From Serratia sp. H1w (GTDB lineage Bacteria; Pseudomonadota; Gammaproteobacteria; Enterobacterales; Enterobacteriaceae): a DNA stretch of 64,000 nucleotides. Each line of letters opens with the position of its first letter. Position 1 is the stretch's first letter. A program made the position numbers and the translations under genes. The stretch spans positions 1 through 64,000 of the forward strand of contig NZ_AYMQ01000125.1 of NCBI RefSeq assembly GCF_000633355.1, in the 5' to 3' direction. Positions 9,115-17,553 of this stretch are shown in pieces. The notes beneath the pieces are model-generated. The model did not search any database. It worked only from the letters and a program-made list of their open reading frames with translations, and was not told the DNA's origin.

Positions 9115-10023
9115 ATGATCGACAGCGAAATCACCCTGAAAAAATTGGAAATCTTTCTGGCGTTTATGGAGAAGGAAAATATTGCCCGGGCCGCAGAACA
9201 GCTGGGTTTGAGCAGCGTTAGCGTGCATCGGGCGCTGCATACCCTGGAAGAGGGTTTCCGCTGTCCGCTGTTTATCCATAAAGGGCGTAACCTGCTGCCG
9301 CTGCCCGCAGCGCAAACGCTGGCAGAATACGCTCGCGATATTGTGGATCTGACTTACAAAGGCATCGAAGAAACTCGGCTGAAGGCGGGATTTGGCCAGC
9401 AACGCATGCGCATCGGCACGCTCTACTCCCTCACGCTGGAAACCATTCCACGGTTGATCATGGGGCTGAAGGTACGTCGCCCTGCCATGGAGATCAGCCT
9501 GACAATGGGATCGAATGAGGATCTGCTGGCCCAGTTGGAGAATCAACTGCTGGATGCCATTCTGATTTCGGTTTCGGACAGCCAGATCGATCCACTGCGC
9601 TTTGAGATCCTGCCGCTATTCGAGGATGATATCTATCTTGCCGCACCGGCAGCATCGGCGCTAAACAGCAATGGCACGGCAGATCTGCAAGACTTCCGCA
9701 GCCAGAAGTTTGTTTCCTTGACCGAAGGTTTTGCCACTTACCACGGTTTTAGCGAAGCGTTTCAGATCGCCGGTTTTGAGCCGGAAATCGTCACCCGGGT
9801 GAACGATATTTTCTCTATGCTCAGCCTGGTACAGGCCGGTGTAGGCTATACGCTGGTGCCAGGGCGGATGAAGAAGATGTATGAGCACACGCTGCAATTA
9901 CTGCCACTGTGCGAACAGTACCAGATGCGCCAGACCATCGCGCTGGTGTTCAACCGCAATCAGCAGCAGGATCCGAATCTATTGGCATTGACGGCGGAAG
10001 GGCGGATGTATGCTCGCGGTTAA
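9115..10023 (+). CDS. mdcR: LysR-family regulator of malonate utilisation (MdcR-like)
   Basis: LysR-type regulator of 302 residues. The N-terminal winged helix (about 6-65, IARAAEQLGLSSVSVHRAL) is followed by a periplasmic-binding-protein-like effector domain (about 95-295). It lies at the distal end of the mdc operon and converges with mdcH, consistent with the MdcR activators associated with malonate decarboxylase clusters; malonate as effector is inferred. I prefer ATG 9115 (MIDSEITLKKLEIF) over a GTG at 9061 because family proteins begin close to this point. The ribosome site is weak. Confidence 0.82.
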   Translation: MIDSEITLKKLEIFLAFMEKENIARAAEQLGLSSVSVHRALHTLEEGFRCPLFIHKGRNLLPLPAAQTLAEYARDIVDLTYKGIEETRLKAGFGQQRMRIGTLYSLTLETIPRLIMGLKVRRPAMEISLTMGSNEDLLAQLENQLLDAILISVSDSQIDPLRFEILPLFEDDIYLAAPAASALNSNGTADLQDFRSQKFVSLTEGFATYHGFSEAFQIAGFEPEIVTRVNDIFSMLSLVQAGVGYTLVPGRMKKMYEHTLQLLPLCEQYQMRQTIALVFNRNQQQDPNLLALTAEGRMYARG

Positions 10024-10035
10024 AGCTAGCCGCCT

Positions 10036-10181
10036 CCCCTCACCCTAACCCTCTCCCACTGGGGGACTGAACGTGCCACTTTCGAGCGCAGCATGCAGCG
10101 CCCCTACGTACTGCCACATTAGCTGCCAATGACGTTGAACTGGCCCCCTCTCCTTTTTGGGGAGAGGGTTGGGGTGAGGGG
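10036..10181. repeat. Composite B-A-B repeat element, copy 1
   Basis: A 146-bp non-coding element in three parts: family B in reverse (10036-10065, CCCCTCACCC then CTCTCCCACTGGGG), family A (10084-10106, GCGC-AGCATGCA-GCGCCCC with trailing CTACGTA), and family B forward (10144-10181, CCCCTCTCC then GGGGAGAGGG and GGGTGAGGGG). It begins 13 bases after the mdcR stop and ends 2 bases before the mdcH stop. The segment CTACGTACTGCCACATTAG recurs with few changes beside the A copy at 38.9 kb, so the unit is larger than the palindromes. Confidence 0.75.
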
Positions 10182-10183
10182 CA

Positions 10184-11113
10184 TCAATCGCGCTGATACT
10201 TGGCGACTATGCCGCATACCGCTTTCAGACCTAGCTGACAGCGGGACAGCGCTTCCCCCTGTTCCATCACTTTTTTGGTCAATCCCGTCAATACCGCGCC
10301 CGGTGGCATCTCGATCGCCAGACGGACTTCCCGTTCATAGGCCGCCACCATCGCCTCATGCCAGCGTACGGTGCGCGCCATATTAAAGGCCAAATCGTCG
10401 GCAATCCGTTCTGGCTGCCACAACACGCGCCCAGTGCTGCCACTGAGATAAGCAATCTTGGGCCGGTTGAGGCTGACCTGTTTCATGGCCTGTGCCAGCT
10501 TCTCAGCCGGTTGTACCAGCAGGGCGCAGTGGGAAGGGACGCTTACCGCCAATCGCTGCGTCTTGGCCGCCCCTGCGGCTTTTGCCAGCGCCATGACCTG
10601 CGCCATCGCGGCTTCGCTCCCCGCAATCACCAGTTGGTCTTCGGCATTGATATTGGCCAGATAGACCGGCGACTCATTGCTGTTCACCTGCGCGATCAGC
10701 ATTTCTACCCGGCGCAACGGCAAACCGACAATCGCCGCCAACCCGTATCCTGCCGGATAAGCCTCTTCCATTAGCTGACCACGCAACGCCACCAGCCGCA
10801 CGGCATCAGAAAATGTCAACGCCCCGGCGATCACCGCAGCCGGAAAAGCGCCGATGGATAATCCACTGACAAAATCTGCCGCGATCCCCTGCTGCTGTAG
10901 TTCCCGCGCGTAGGCGACACCGGCGATCAGCAAACATAGCTGTACCGCACGGGTTTTCTCTAAAGCTGCGGCGTTATCCAGTGTCAGGACATCCTGCCCC
11001 AGCACGGCGCTGGCTGCGCTTAACAGCTGCCGGGTCGTTTCGTTGGCCGGCAGTTGGTGCAGCATTTGCGGCACCTGCGGCCCTTGCCCGGGAAAGGTAA
11101 ATAAAATCTTCAT
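10184..11113 (-). CDS. mdcH: MdcH malonyl-CoA:ACP malonyltransferase
   Basis: Primes malonate decarboxylase by loading malonyl groups from malonyl-CoA onto its acyl carrier protein. The 309-residue protein has the acyltransferase opening FPGQGPQ, the nucleophile elbow GLSIG with Ser86, and the catalytic-His region VPSHCALL. ATG 11113 is chosen because it follows CAGGAGG and overlaps the mdcG stop by one base; upstream in-frame sequence does not resemble the family. It is the last gene of the operon and ends against a composite repeat. Confidence 0.93.
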   Translation of the reverse strand: MKILFTFPGQGPQVPQMLHQLPANETTRQLLSAASAVLGQDVLTLDNAAALEKTRAVQLCLLIAGVAYARELQQQGIAADFVSGLSIGAFPAAVIAGALTFSDAVRLVALRGQLMEEAYPAGYGLAAIVGLPLRRVEMLIAQVNSNESPVYLANINAEDQLVIAGSEAAMAQVMALAKAAGAAKTQRLAVSVPSHCALLVQPAEKLAQAMKQVSLNRPKIAYLSGSTGRVLWQPERIADDLAFNMARTVRWHEAMVAAYEREVRLAIEMPPGAVLTGLTKKVMEQGEALSRCQLGLKAVCGIVAKYQRD

Positions 11114-11736
11114 CAGTCCTCCTGAGAACTGGCCCACGGCTCCCTCGTTAATCGCGGGCCAGCGGCGGTTTTCAGCATCGCTCGGCCATCCCGTAGCCAT
11201 TCACTCAGGGCAAACCCGCCCAACGGCGTCTCTATCTGGGCATCGGCTCGACAAGGCAGAGCCTGCAACCACATTGCCAGCCGCTGCAAATCATCTAGGA
11301 TGGCTGGCTGCGGACAGCGAACCACCAGATCCAGATCGCTGTCGGCGTGCATTACCGGAATTTCGGTCGCCAGCGCATAACCACAGCTGCCGGTTACGCC
11401 CCAGGCCCACGGCCAAGGCCGCTGAGCCAGCATAATGAGCGCCTGCACCGGCTGTTGGGAAACAAAAGTCGAGTGCAGCAACGCAACGGGTTCACTCACT
11501 AAAGACTCCGGCGTCACGATGCGCCGGATAGCCTCTTCGCTCACCCAGGCCGCAGCGCGCTGGCTGCGTTTCATACCTCGGATACCAACCGGTATTCGCC
11601 CGCCCTCTTGCAGATCCCGCCGTACCACCAACGGTAACGAGGTACGCCACTGTTGGCTAACCCATTCCGGCAACGCCTCGTTGGCGCCAAGGGCAGCACG
11701 GTCATTAATCCAAATCAGGTCATGCGGGCGAATCAT
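11113..11736 (-). CDS. mdcG: MdcG phosphoribosyl-dephospho-CoA transferase
   Basis: Attaches the 2'-(5''-phosphoribosyl)-3'-dephospho-CoA prosthetic group, made with MdcB, to the carrier protein MdcC. The 207-residue protein shows a nucleotidyltransferase core GVTGSCGYALA followed by ADSDLDLV with D134 and D136, the positions reported as essential in the Klebsiella enzyme. A GGAG ribosome site precedes the ATG, 12 bp after mdcF, and the gene is coupled to mdcH by a 1-bp overlap. Confidence 0.93.
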   Translation of the reverse strand: MIRPHDLIWINDRAALGANEALPEWVSQQWRTSLPLVVRRDLQEGGRIPVGIRGMKRSQRAAAWVSEEAIRRIVTPESLVSEPVALLHSTFVSQQPVQALIMLAQRPWPWAWGVTGSCGYALATEIPVMHADSDLDLVVRCPQPAILDDLQRLAMWLQALPCRADAQIETPLGGFALSEWLRDGRAMLKTAAGPRLTREPWASSQED

Positions 11737-11748
11737 CGGCTTCTCCAG

Positions 11749-12708
11749 TTACATCCCTGAGGTCAGGGTGATAAACAGCGGTAAGGTAATGATACACAAC
11801 ACGGAACTGATCAGTAACGTGGCTTCGGCATCCGGCGACTGCACGCCAAAACGGTTACCGAAGACGATCCCGAAGAAACCGGCGGAAAGCGCAATCATCA
11901 AAATAGCGGTGATAGCCACACTACCGTGCAGGCCCAGTGCCAACACCAGCCCCCAGGCAATAAACGGTTGGATCAACAGTTTGGTCACGCTCGACAGGAT
12001 CACCGAGCCGTTGATCTGTAGCTTACGGGCGGACAGGATCACCCCGGTCAGGAACAGCGCCGTCGCCGTGGCTGACAGGCCAAGCGGTTTGATTGCCGCC
12101 AGCACCATTTCAGGCATATGGATACCTATGGCCGACAGCACCACCCCAAGCAGCGGCCCCCAGACGATAGGTTTTTTCACCGAACGCCACATCAGCACTG
12201 GCAACATGCCGAGGGAAGAACCTTGAGCCGCACCGGCTGCACGAGCCTTTTCGCGCTCGAGGATCAGCAGGCAGAACGGCGTCATCAGTACCGAACCGCA
12301 GGCGATAGCAACCGCCACGGACAACGAGGTTCCCGGTGTTTCCCCCAACACGCTGCCGAGGATCGGAAGGCCTAGCGCGGCATAGTTGGGTAGCGCAACG
12401 GTGAGCGTCAGTACCGCAGCATCCTGCGGAGACTTATGGAAGATCTTGGTACAGATGAAATAGATCGCCGCATAGGTGATCCACATCGCCAGCACTAACA
12501 CCACGATCAGCGGCGACTGCTCCACGATCCCCGCCCAAGGCGTTTGTACGGTGGCACCAAACAGGGCCGCAGGCAGGGCAAAATCCATCACGAAGATGTT
12601 GAGTAACGAGACGTTCTGGTTATCGACCATTTTTGCCTTACCGGCAAAAAAGCCCAGCAGCATAATGACGAAAATCGGTGCCAAAGCATGAATAATTACG
12701 TATGTCAT
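11749..12708 (-). CDS. mdcF: MdcF malonate transporter (auxin efflux carrier family)
   Basis: Inner-membrane carrier of 319 residues with about ten hydrophobic segments, of the AEC family, as found in malonate clusters where it is taken to import malonate. Position between mdcE and mdcG matches the Klebsiella order. It is separated from mdcE by a 156-bp leader that contains a strong hairpin, whereas its downstream neighbours are tightly packed, so expression may be tuned separately from the decarboxylase subunits. An AACAGGTG ribosome site precedes the ATG. Confidence 0.9.
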   Translation of the reverse strand: MTYVIIHALAPIFVIMLLGFFAGKAKMVDNQNVSLLNIFVMDFALPAALFGATVQTPWAGIVEQSPLIVVLVLAMWITYAAIYFICTKIFHKSPQDAAVLTLTVALPNYAALGLPILGSVLGETPGTSLSVAVAIACGSVLMTPFCLLILEREKARAAGAAQGSSLGMLPVLMWRSVKKPIVWGPLLGVVLSAIGIHMPEMVLAAIKPLGLSATATALFLTGVILSARKLQINGSVILSSVTKLLIQPFIAWGLVLALGLHGSVAITAILMIALSAGFFGIVFGNRFGVQSPDAEATLLISSVLCIITLPLFITLTSGM

Positions 12709-12790
12709 AAATCACCTGTTAAAAAGAAAAAATCAGTCAGATCAGGTGCGATGGTATTAGTTATATTTTTATTTGCAGGTGTTGCTATGT

Positions 12791-12815
12791 GCCGGGCTGG
12801 AACGCATAGCCCGGC
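12791..12815 (-). promoter_or_regulatory. Hairpin in the mdcE-mdcF intergenic leader
   Basis: Perfect 8-bp stem, GCCGGGCT with AGCCCGGC around a 9-nt loop, inside an otherwise AT-rich 156-bp gap. No U-run follows, so an RNA-processing or stability role is more likely than termination. Confidence 0.35.
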
Positions 12816-12864
12816 GGGTGTTGTTAATATCCTGAACTCTGACGTAAAAATGGCTGGCGTGGCA

Positions 12865-13671
12865 TTACCACTCTGCGCGCATACGTTCACGCACCAGTGC
12901 AGAACTGTGGCGGTTGTCTGCCCCCAGGCGGTTAGTTAAACCTACCCCTTCACTGCGGGTTTTAGCGATCGCCTGGATCACCGCGTGGCGTACCAGATGA
13001 AGCTCCTGCTCAGTGGCATGCAGCGGGTCGCGGATATCCAGCAGTTGTTCCAGCAGACCCAGCGAGCTGTAATGCTCAATGTCATAGGCCATCGGTGGAA
13101 TGGTTGCTGCCAGCTTCTCTAACGCCTCCACAGAACGCAGCGTGATGCGAGCGGCAGACTCTTTACCCATCGCATGGATCATCACGCCAGCATCGTTGAA
13201 AGCGATCAAACGATTGGCCTGATAGCCGTGTGCCAGGAAGGCACCCGACATGGCCTTACCGACGATGAGACCAATCACCGGATGGCCAGCCAGCCGAGCC
13301 TTGGCATAAGCCCCGGCCGCACCGGCCAGCGCCTGATGAATACCAAAGGCTTCTTCCCGGCGGCCATAGGCCTGGCTTGGCACATCGATCACCGCTACGA
13401 TGGCACGCTTTTGCGCTTTACCAACGTCAGCCGCTACGGCTTCACTGACGACCTGAGCCAACGTCCAGCCTTCCAGCAAACCCACCTCACCGCGTGCGGC
13501 CCGTGGATAATGGTTATTCGCATCCGGCACCACGGCGATAAAACGCGCCGGTTGGCCTTCAAGTTCCCCGTCGGCGACCCGGATCGAGGCACACTGTCCT
13601 TGGCGCTGTTCGGCACCCGCCGTCAGTAAAGAGAACCAATACTCTCCACGGCTTGATGATGACGCACTCAT
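12865..13671 (-). CDS. mdcE: MdcE malonate decarboxylase gamma subunit
   Basis: Carboxyltransferase-fold subunit which, with MdcD, decarboxylates malonyl-ACP to acetyl-ACP and CO2. The 268-residue protein has the crotonase-like segment VIDVPSQAYGRREEAFGIHQ and the Gly-rich GKAMSGAFLAHG oxyanion region. It overlaps mdcD by 4 bp (ATGA) with GGAGGGTC upstream, so it is translationally coupled. No biotin-dependent or sodium-pump subunits are nearby, so this is the soluble biotin-independent type. Confidence 0.94.
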   Translation of the reverse strand: MSASSSSRGEYWFSLLTAGAEQRQGQCASIRVADGELEGQPARFIAVVPDANNHYPRAARGEVGLLEGWTLAQVVSEAVAADVGKAQKRAIVAVIDVPSQAYGRREEAFGIHQALAGAAGAYAKARLAGHPVIGLIVGKAMSGAFLAHGYQANRLIAFNDAGVMIHAMGKESAARITLRSVEALEKLAATIPPMAYDIEHYSSLGLLEQLLDIRDPLHATEQELHLVRHAVIQAIAKTRSEGVGLTNRLGADNRHSSALVRERMRAEW

Positions 13672-14504
13672 ACCCGACCCTCCGCAGCAAACAGTTGAGC
13701 AATGACTGCCGCATCCGCCTGTTGGCGGGTGTCAAACTGCGACAGTTTCGGCAAGTAATATTGATAATTATCGGAACGGTGCTGAGCAGGTACGCCACGT
13801 TGCAGGCAGTCTGTCATCGCCGTTTTAACCGCATGCAGCGCATCTGGCACTTCTTCATCGACAAAGCCGCTGCGATAACGCACGTCACCACCGGTCATGC
13901 TCCAGATGAAAGGCCGATCGCGGGAATCGTATTCTTCGATACCGGCTTCTTGCTCAATCACCTGTGGGCCATTCAATCCCAGCCGCGCTTCACGGGTGAC
14001 GATCAGATAGCTGCATAATGCTGCCGCAATCGACATCCCGCCAAAGCAGCCGACGGTACCGGCAATAATGCCTACCACCGGGGTATAACGGCGCAGATCG
14101 ACAATCGCCGCATGAATATCCGCAATCGCCGCCAGCCCCAGGTTGGCTTCTTGCAGGCGCACGCCGCCAGTTTCCAGCAGCAATACGGCTTGGGTCGCAA
14201 TACCGTTGCGGTTATCTTCTGCCGCCAGTTCCAGGGCTGCGGCCATCTTGGCACCGGAGACTTCCCCCATGCTGCCACCCTGAAACGCCCCTTCTACCGC
14301 CACGACCACCGCCGGTCTACCGTCAATGGTGCCTTTGGCGACCACCATGCCGTCATCGGCCTGGGTGACGATACCCTGTGGTTCCAACCAAGGTGAAGTA
14401 ATGCGCTCAAATGGCCCCAACAGTTCACGGAAGCTGCCGCTGTCCAGCAGATTGCGGGCACGTTCACGGGCACTAAGTTCGATAAAGCTGATGTCATCAC
14501 GCAT
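13668..14504 (-). CDS. mdcD: MdcD malonate decarboxylase beta subunit
   Basis: Partner of MdcE in the malonyl-ACP decarboxylase. The 278-residue protein begins MRDDISFIELSARERARNLL and carries the carboxyltransferase segments VVAVEGAFQGGSMGEVSGAK and GGVRLQEANLGL, followed by GTVGCFGGMSIAAALC. Its ATG at 14504 lies inside the 3' end of mdcC (8-bp overlap) behind GAGGAGG; longer upstream extensions of the frame are not family-like. Confidence 0.94.
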   Translation of the reverse strand: MRDDISFIELSARERARNLLDSGSFRELLGPFERITSPWLEPQGIVTQADDGMVVAKGTIDGRPAVVVAVEGAFQGGSMGEVSGAKMAAALELAAEDNRNGIATQAVLLLETGGVRLQEANLGLAAIADIHAAIVDLRRYTPVVGIIAGTVGCFGGMSIAAALCSYLIVTREARLGLNGPQVIEQEAGIEEYDSRDRPFIWSMTGGDVRYRSGFVDEEVPDALHAVKTAMTDCLQRGVPAQHRSDNYQYYLPKLSQFDTRQQADAAVIAQLFAAEGRV

Positions 14505-14796
14505 GAGCGGCCTCCTCAAATACCTGTTCGATACGCAGCCGAGCCACCCCAGGCGTAGCGCCGAAGTCGTTAATCTCCAAGCGCCCGGCAGGTAAATCAC
14601 GCAATGAAGCCAGGCGTTCAAACAGGTGCTGCCAACGCTGCCGGCTACCGTCTACGGAAGTTTTGATCGTTACTGTCAGAGTGCCATCAGTCGCAGGCTC
14701 AAACAGCGCCTCCATGTCACCGGAGCCAACGACGCCGGTTAGTGCCTTACCCGGCAGCGTCATGCTGGCCGGATAACTCAAATCGATATGTTCCAT
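14497..14796 (-). CDS. mdcC: MdcC malonate decarboxylase acyl carrier protein (delta subunit)
   Basis: 99-residue carrier protein that holds malonyl and acetyl groups as thioesters during turnover. The attachment serine for the phosphoribosyl-dephospho-CoA group is Ser25 in VVGSGDMEAL, matching the position known for Klebsiella MdcC. It lies 21 bp after mdcB and overlaps mdcD. Confidence 0.94.
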   Translation of the reverse strand: MEHIDLSYPASMTLPGKALTGVVGSGDMEALFEPATDGTLTVTIKTSVDGSRQRWQHLFERLASLRDLPAGRLEINDFGATPGVARLRIEQVFEEAAHA

Positions 14797-14817
14797 AACA
14801 TCCTCTGGATTGATTAT

Positions 14818-15672
14818 TCAGCGGGCCGTAGCCCGATCGAGGAACAGCGCCGCAGCCAGCAAATCGGCCGCGCCACCGGGTGAAGCGTTACTCGCCAATA
14901 GCCGTTGTTCCAGTTTGGCCAACGCCGCCTGCCCTGCCGGATGCTGATATCCTCCGGCATGCAGTACCTCGGCGGCCCCCTGCTGCATCGCGTTCAGCGC
15001 CGTTAAGCCACCGCGCGACAACACACAGGTATCGCTCAGGGTGGTCATGATGGCCATCAAGGCATCAATCTGTGCGGCGGGTTCGCTCGCCCCCAGGCTC
15101 CTGCTGCGCCACAGTTGTGGCAGCGCCCGTTGCATCACATGTGGAAAACCCTGTTGAGCCTCTTCCCGCGCGCCGGGGACCTGATAGCGTTGAGTGGCGC
15201 GCAAGCCCTTGCTGAACACCTTAGGGCTGGCGTGATCCGCTAACTGCGCCAACTGGGCGGCCAATGCGCAACTGCCGGATGGCGTTGCGTGACCACCTTG
15301 CATCGCCACCGCCGTCACCAGCAGGCCCAGCGCCCAGATCGCGCCACGATGCGTATTAACACCGGCGGTGGCAGCCATCATCACCTGTTCGCCTTCTCGG
15401 CCAATCCGGCCCACTTCCTGGCGTAACGCGCTGTCTGCCGGGCGCTGCCAACCGGCAATCGCCAAACGGTGGAAGACGGGCTTCAGGCTGTTGGCTGAAC
15501 GCTCCATCAACGCCAGCGTCAGATCCTGATGTGCACCAGAACCTCGGGCATCCACCAGCCCCGGTTTCGGGCTAAGGCGAGCCTCATCCACCAGCGCCTG
15601 CGTGGCAAACTCTGCCAGCCGTGCGGCAACAACATCCGCATCAGAGGCGTTCAAACAGCGGGAAAGTTTCAT
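14818..15672 (-). CDS. mdcB: MdcB triphosphoribosyl-dephospho-CoA synthase
   Basis: Builds the precursor of the MdcC prosthetic group from ATP and dephospho-CoA (CitG/MdcB family). The 284-residue protein has the family motifs LSPKPGLVDARGSGAH (about 33-48) and GVNTHRGAIWALG. Its ATG overlaps the mdcA stop by one base. With MdcG it supplies cofactor maturation. Confidence 0.93.
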   Translation of the reverse strand: MKLSRCLNASDADVVAARLAEFATQALVDEARLSPKPGLVDARGSGAHQDLTLALMERSANSLKPVFHRLAIAGWQRPADSALRQEVGRIGREGEQVMMAATAGVNTHRGAIWALGLLVTAVAMQGGHATPSGSCALAAQLAQLADHASPKVFSKGLRATQRYQVPGAREEAQQGFPHVMQRALPQLWRSRSLGASEPAAQIDALMAIMTTLSDTCVLSRGGLTALNAMQQGAAEVLHAGGYQHPAGQAALAKLEQRLLASNASPGGAADLLAAALFLDRATAR

Positions 15673-17333
15673 TACCAGCTCCGGAATTTAGCTGGCGGGT
15701 TGTACAGACCGTCGGACCACTCGACCAGATCCGCGACGCTGCCTGCGGCCAATAAAGAACGCGAAGCATCGGTGCGGCGAATATCGAGATCTTCCGGGAA
15801 CACCACTTTGCCTTCACGGCGCAGCTCAGCCACACGTTTAGCGTCCACGCCCAGCCCGATATCGGTAATACCCGCTACCGCCGCCACCATCGCACGGCGT
15901 TCTTCCAGAGAGCGTGCTCGATACAGATAAGCGATCCCCTCTTCGGTCAGAACGTGGGTCACGTCATCGCCGTAAATCATCACCGGTGCCAACGGCATAC
16001 TCGACTCTTGCGCCACATCGACGGCATCAAGTTTTTCAACGAAGGTCGGTTTGGCTCCAGCCTGAAAGGTTTCCACCATCTGCACCACCAGCTTGCGGCC
16101 ACGGGCCAATGGATCCGGCTCTTCGATCATATCCAGCCAGGCCGGTGTCGCATGACGACGACCATGTGGGTCATGCCCCATGTTCGGCGCACCGCCAAAA
16201 CCAGAGAGACGACCACGCGTCACGGTCGAGGAATGAGCCATTCCATCGATCTGCAAGGTGGAGCCGATAAACATATCGACGGCGTACTGGCCAGCCATCT
16301 GACAGAACGCCCGGTTAGAACGCATGGAGCCATCGCTACCGGTGAAGAAGATATCCGGGCGAGCTGCGATGTAGTTTTCCATCCCCAGCTCACCCCCAAA
16401 GCAGTGCACGGTTTCTACCCAACCGCTTTCGATTGCCGGGATCAGGGTCGGATGTGGGTTCAGGGTCCAGTGCTTACAGATTTTGCCTTTCAGGCCTAGT
16501 TGCTCACCGTAGGTAGGTAACAGCAACTCGATGGCGGCGGTGTTAAAACCGATGCCGTGGTTCAGCGATTGCACCTGGTGTTTGGCGTAGATGCCTTTAA
16601 TCGCCATCATCCCCATCAACACATGCACCGGCTTGATCAGGCGCGGGTCGCGGGTAAACAGCGGCTCAATGAAGAACGGCTTGTCAGCGACGACCACAAA
16701 GTCGATCCAGGAACCGGGGATATCGACCCTTGGCAGGTCGGTTTCATCATCGACCAGCTCGTTAACCTGTGCGATGACGATACCGTCTTTGAACGCAGCG
16801 GCTTCCACCAGTGCCGGGGTATCCTCGGTGCTTGGCCCGGTGTACAGATTGCCGTGGCGGTCAGCCTTGAACCCGGCCACTAACGCCACGTTCGGCACCA
16901 GATCGACATACAGGCGGGAATAGAGTTCGATATAGGTGTGGATGGCGCCGATTTCTAGCTGCCCATCTTCCAGCAATTGAGAAATACGTAAGCTTTGGGT
17001 GCCTGAGAAGGCAAAGTCCAGCTTGCGGGCGATGCCCTTCTCAAAAATATCCAGATGCTCGGCACGGCCAACGCTTGGCATGATCATATGCAGATCGTGG
17101 ACCTTGGCTGGGTTGACCTCGGCGAGCATACGAGAGAGAAAATCGGCCTGCTTCTGGTTATTGCCTTCAAGCACCACCCGATCGCCAGAAACCAGCAGCT
17201 TTTCCAACACGCTGGTCAGATCGGCAGTGGGGATCACTTTGCCCTGCGACTGCCCTTGCACACTTGCGATGCGGCGTTTTTTTTCCTGCCGCCGGGTATC
17301 CCAAACGCGTGTGGGGCTTTGATGAAGCGACAT
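15672..17333 (-). CDS. mdcA: MdcA malonate decarboxylase alpha subunit
   Basis: Acetyl-S-ACP:malonate ACP-transferase, which exchanges the acetyl group on MdcC for malonate and releases acetate. The 553-residue product contains a CoA-transferase-like fold and ends with a GLYNPPAKFRSW tail; the GFNTAAIELLLPTYG and FGGAPNMGHDPHGRRHATPAW stretches are typical. It is the first gene of mdcABCDEFGH and has a strong AGGAGGTTGAGGT ribosome site. The 220-bp gap to acnB contains its promoter region. The complete set A-H means the cluster should be functional. Confidence 0.95.
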   Translation of the reverse strand: MSLHQSPTRVWDTRRQEKKRRIASVQGQSQGKVIPTADLTSVLEKLLVSGDRVVLEGNNQKQADFLSRMLAEVNPAKVHDLHMIMPSVGRAEHLDIFEKGIARKLDFAFSGTQSLRISQLLEDGQLEIGAIHTYIELYSRLYVDLVPNVALVAGFKADRHGNLYTGPSTEDTPALVEAAAFKDGIVIAQVNELVDDETDLPRVDIPGSWIDFVVVADKPFFIEPLFTRDPRLIKPVHVLMGMMAIKGIYAKHQVQSLNHGIGFNTAAIELLLPTYGEQLGLKGKICKHWTLNPHPTLIPAIESGWVETVHCFGGELGMENYIAARPDIFFTGSDGSMRSNRAFCQMAGQYAVDMFIGSTLQIDGMAHSSTVTRGRLSGFGGAPNMGHDPHGRRHATPAWLDMIEEPDPLARGRKLVVQMVETFQAGAKPTFVEKLDAVDVAQESSMPLAPVMIYGDDVTHVLTEEGIAYLYRARSLEERRAMVAAVAGITDIGLGVDAKRVAELRREGKVVFPEDLDIRRTDASRSLLAAGSVADLVEWSDGLYNPPAKFRSW

Positions 17334-17500
17334 ACCTCAACCTCCTGGGTTTACTTGGTTCTGTTCAGTAGGGGTAGAGTAAGAGTCTAGGAGAGGACCA
17401 TCAATCAAGCAGGCAGCGGGTTTGTTAGCCTGAGAGTAACAATTCTATTTAGTTAATATTAATCAATCGGTTAATTTCGCCAGAAGTGGGATGCGATCAC
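17334..17500 (-). promoter_or_regulatory. mdc operon control region
   Basis: AT-rich upstream region with the palindrome TTAATATTAA (17453-17462) inside a wider imperfect dyad. A TAGAAT -10-like box at 17442-17447 lies just downstream on the minus strand with a poor -35, as expected for an activator-dependent promoter. Binding by the LysR regulator is inferred. Confidence 0.4.
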
Positions 17501-17530
17501 AAAAAAACGGGGAACCCAAAGGCTCCCCGT
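17501..17530 (-). terminator. Rho-independent terminator of acnB
   Basis: On the minus strand ACGGGGAGC and GTTCCCCGT pair around a short TTTGG-type loop and are followed by seven T, 24 bases after the acnB stop. Confidence 0.92.
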
Positions 17531-17553
17531 GATGATGCCAACTCAGTAACGAA

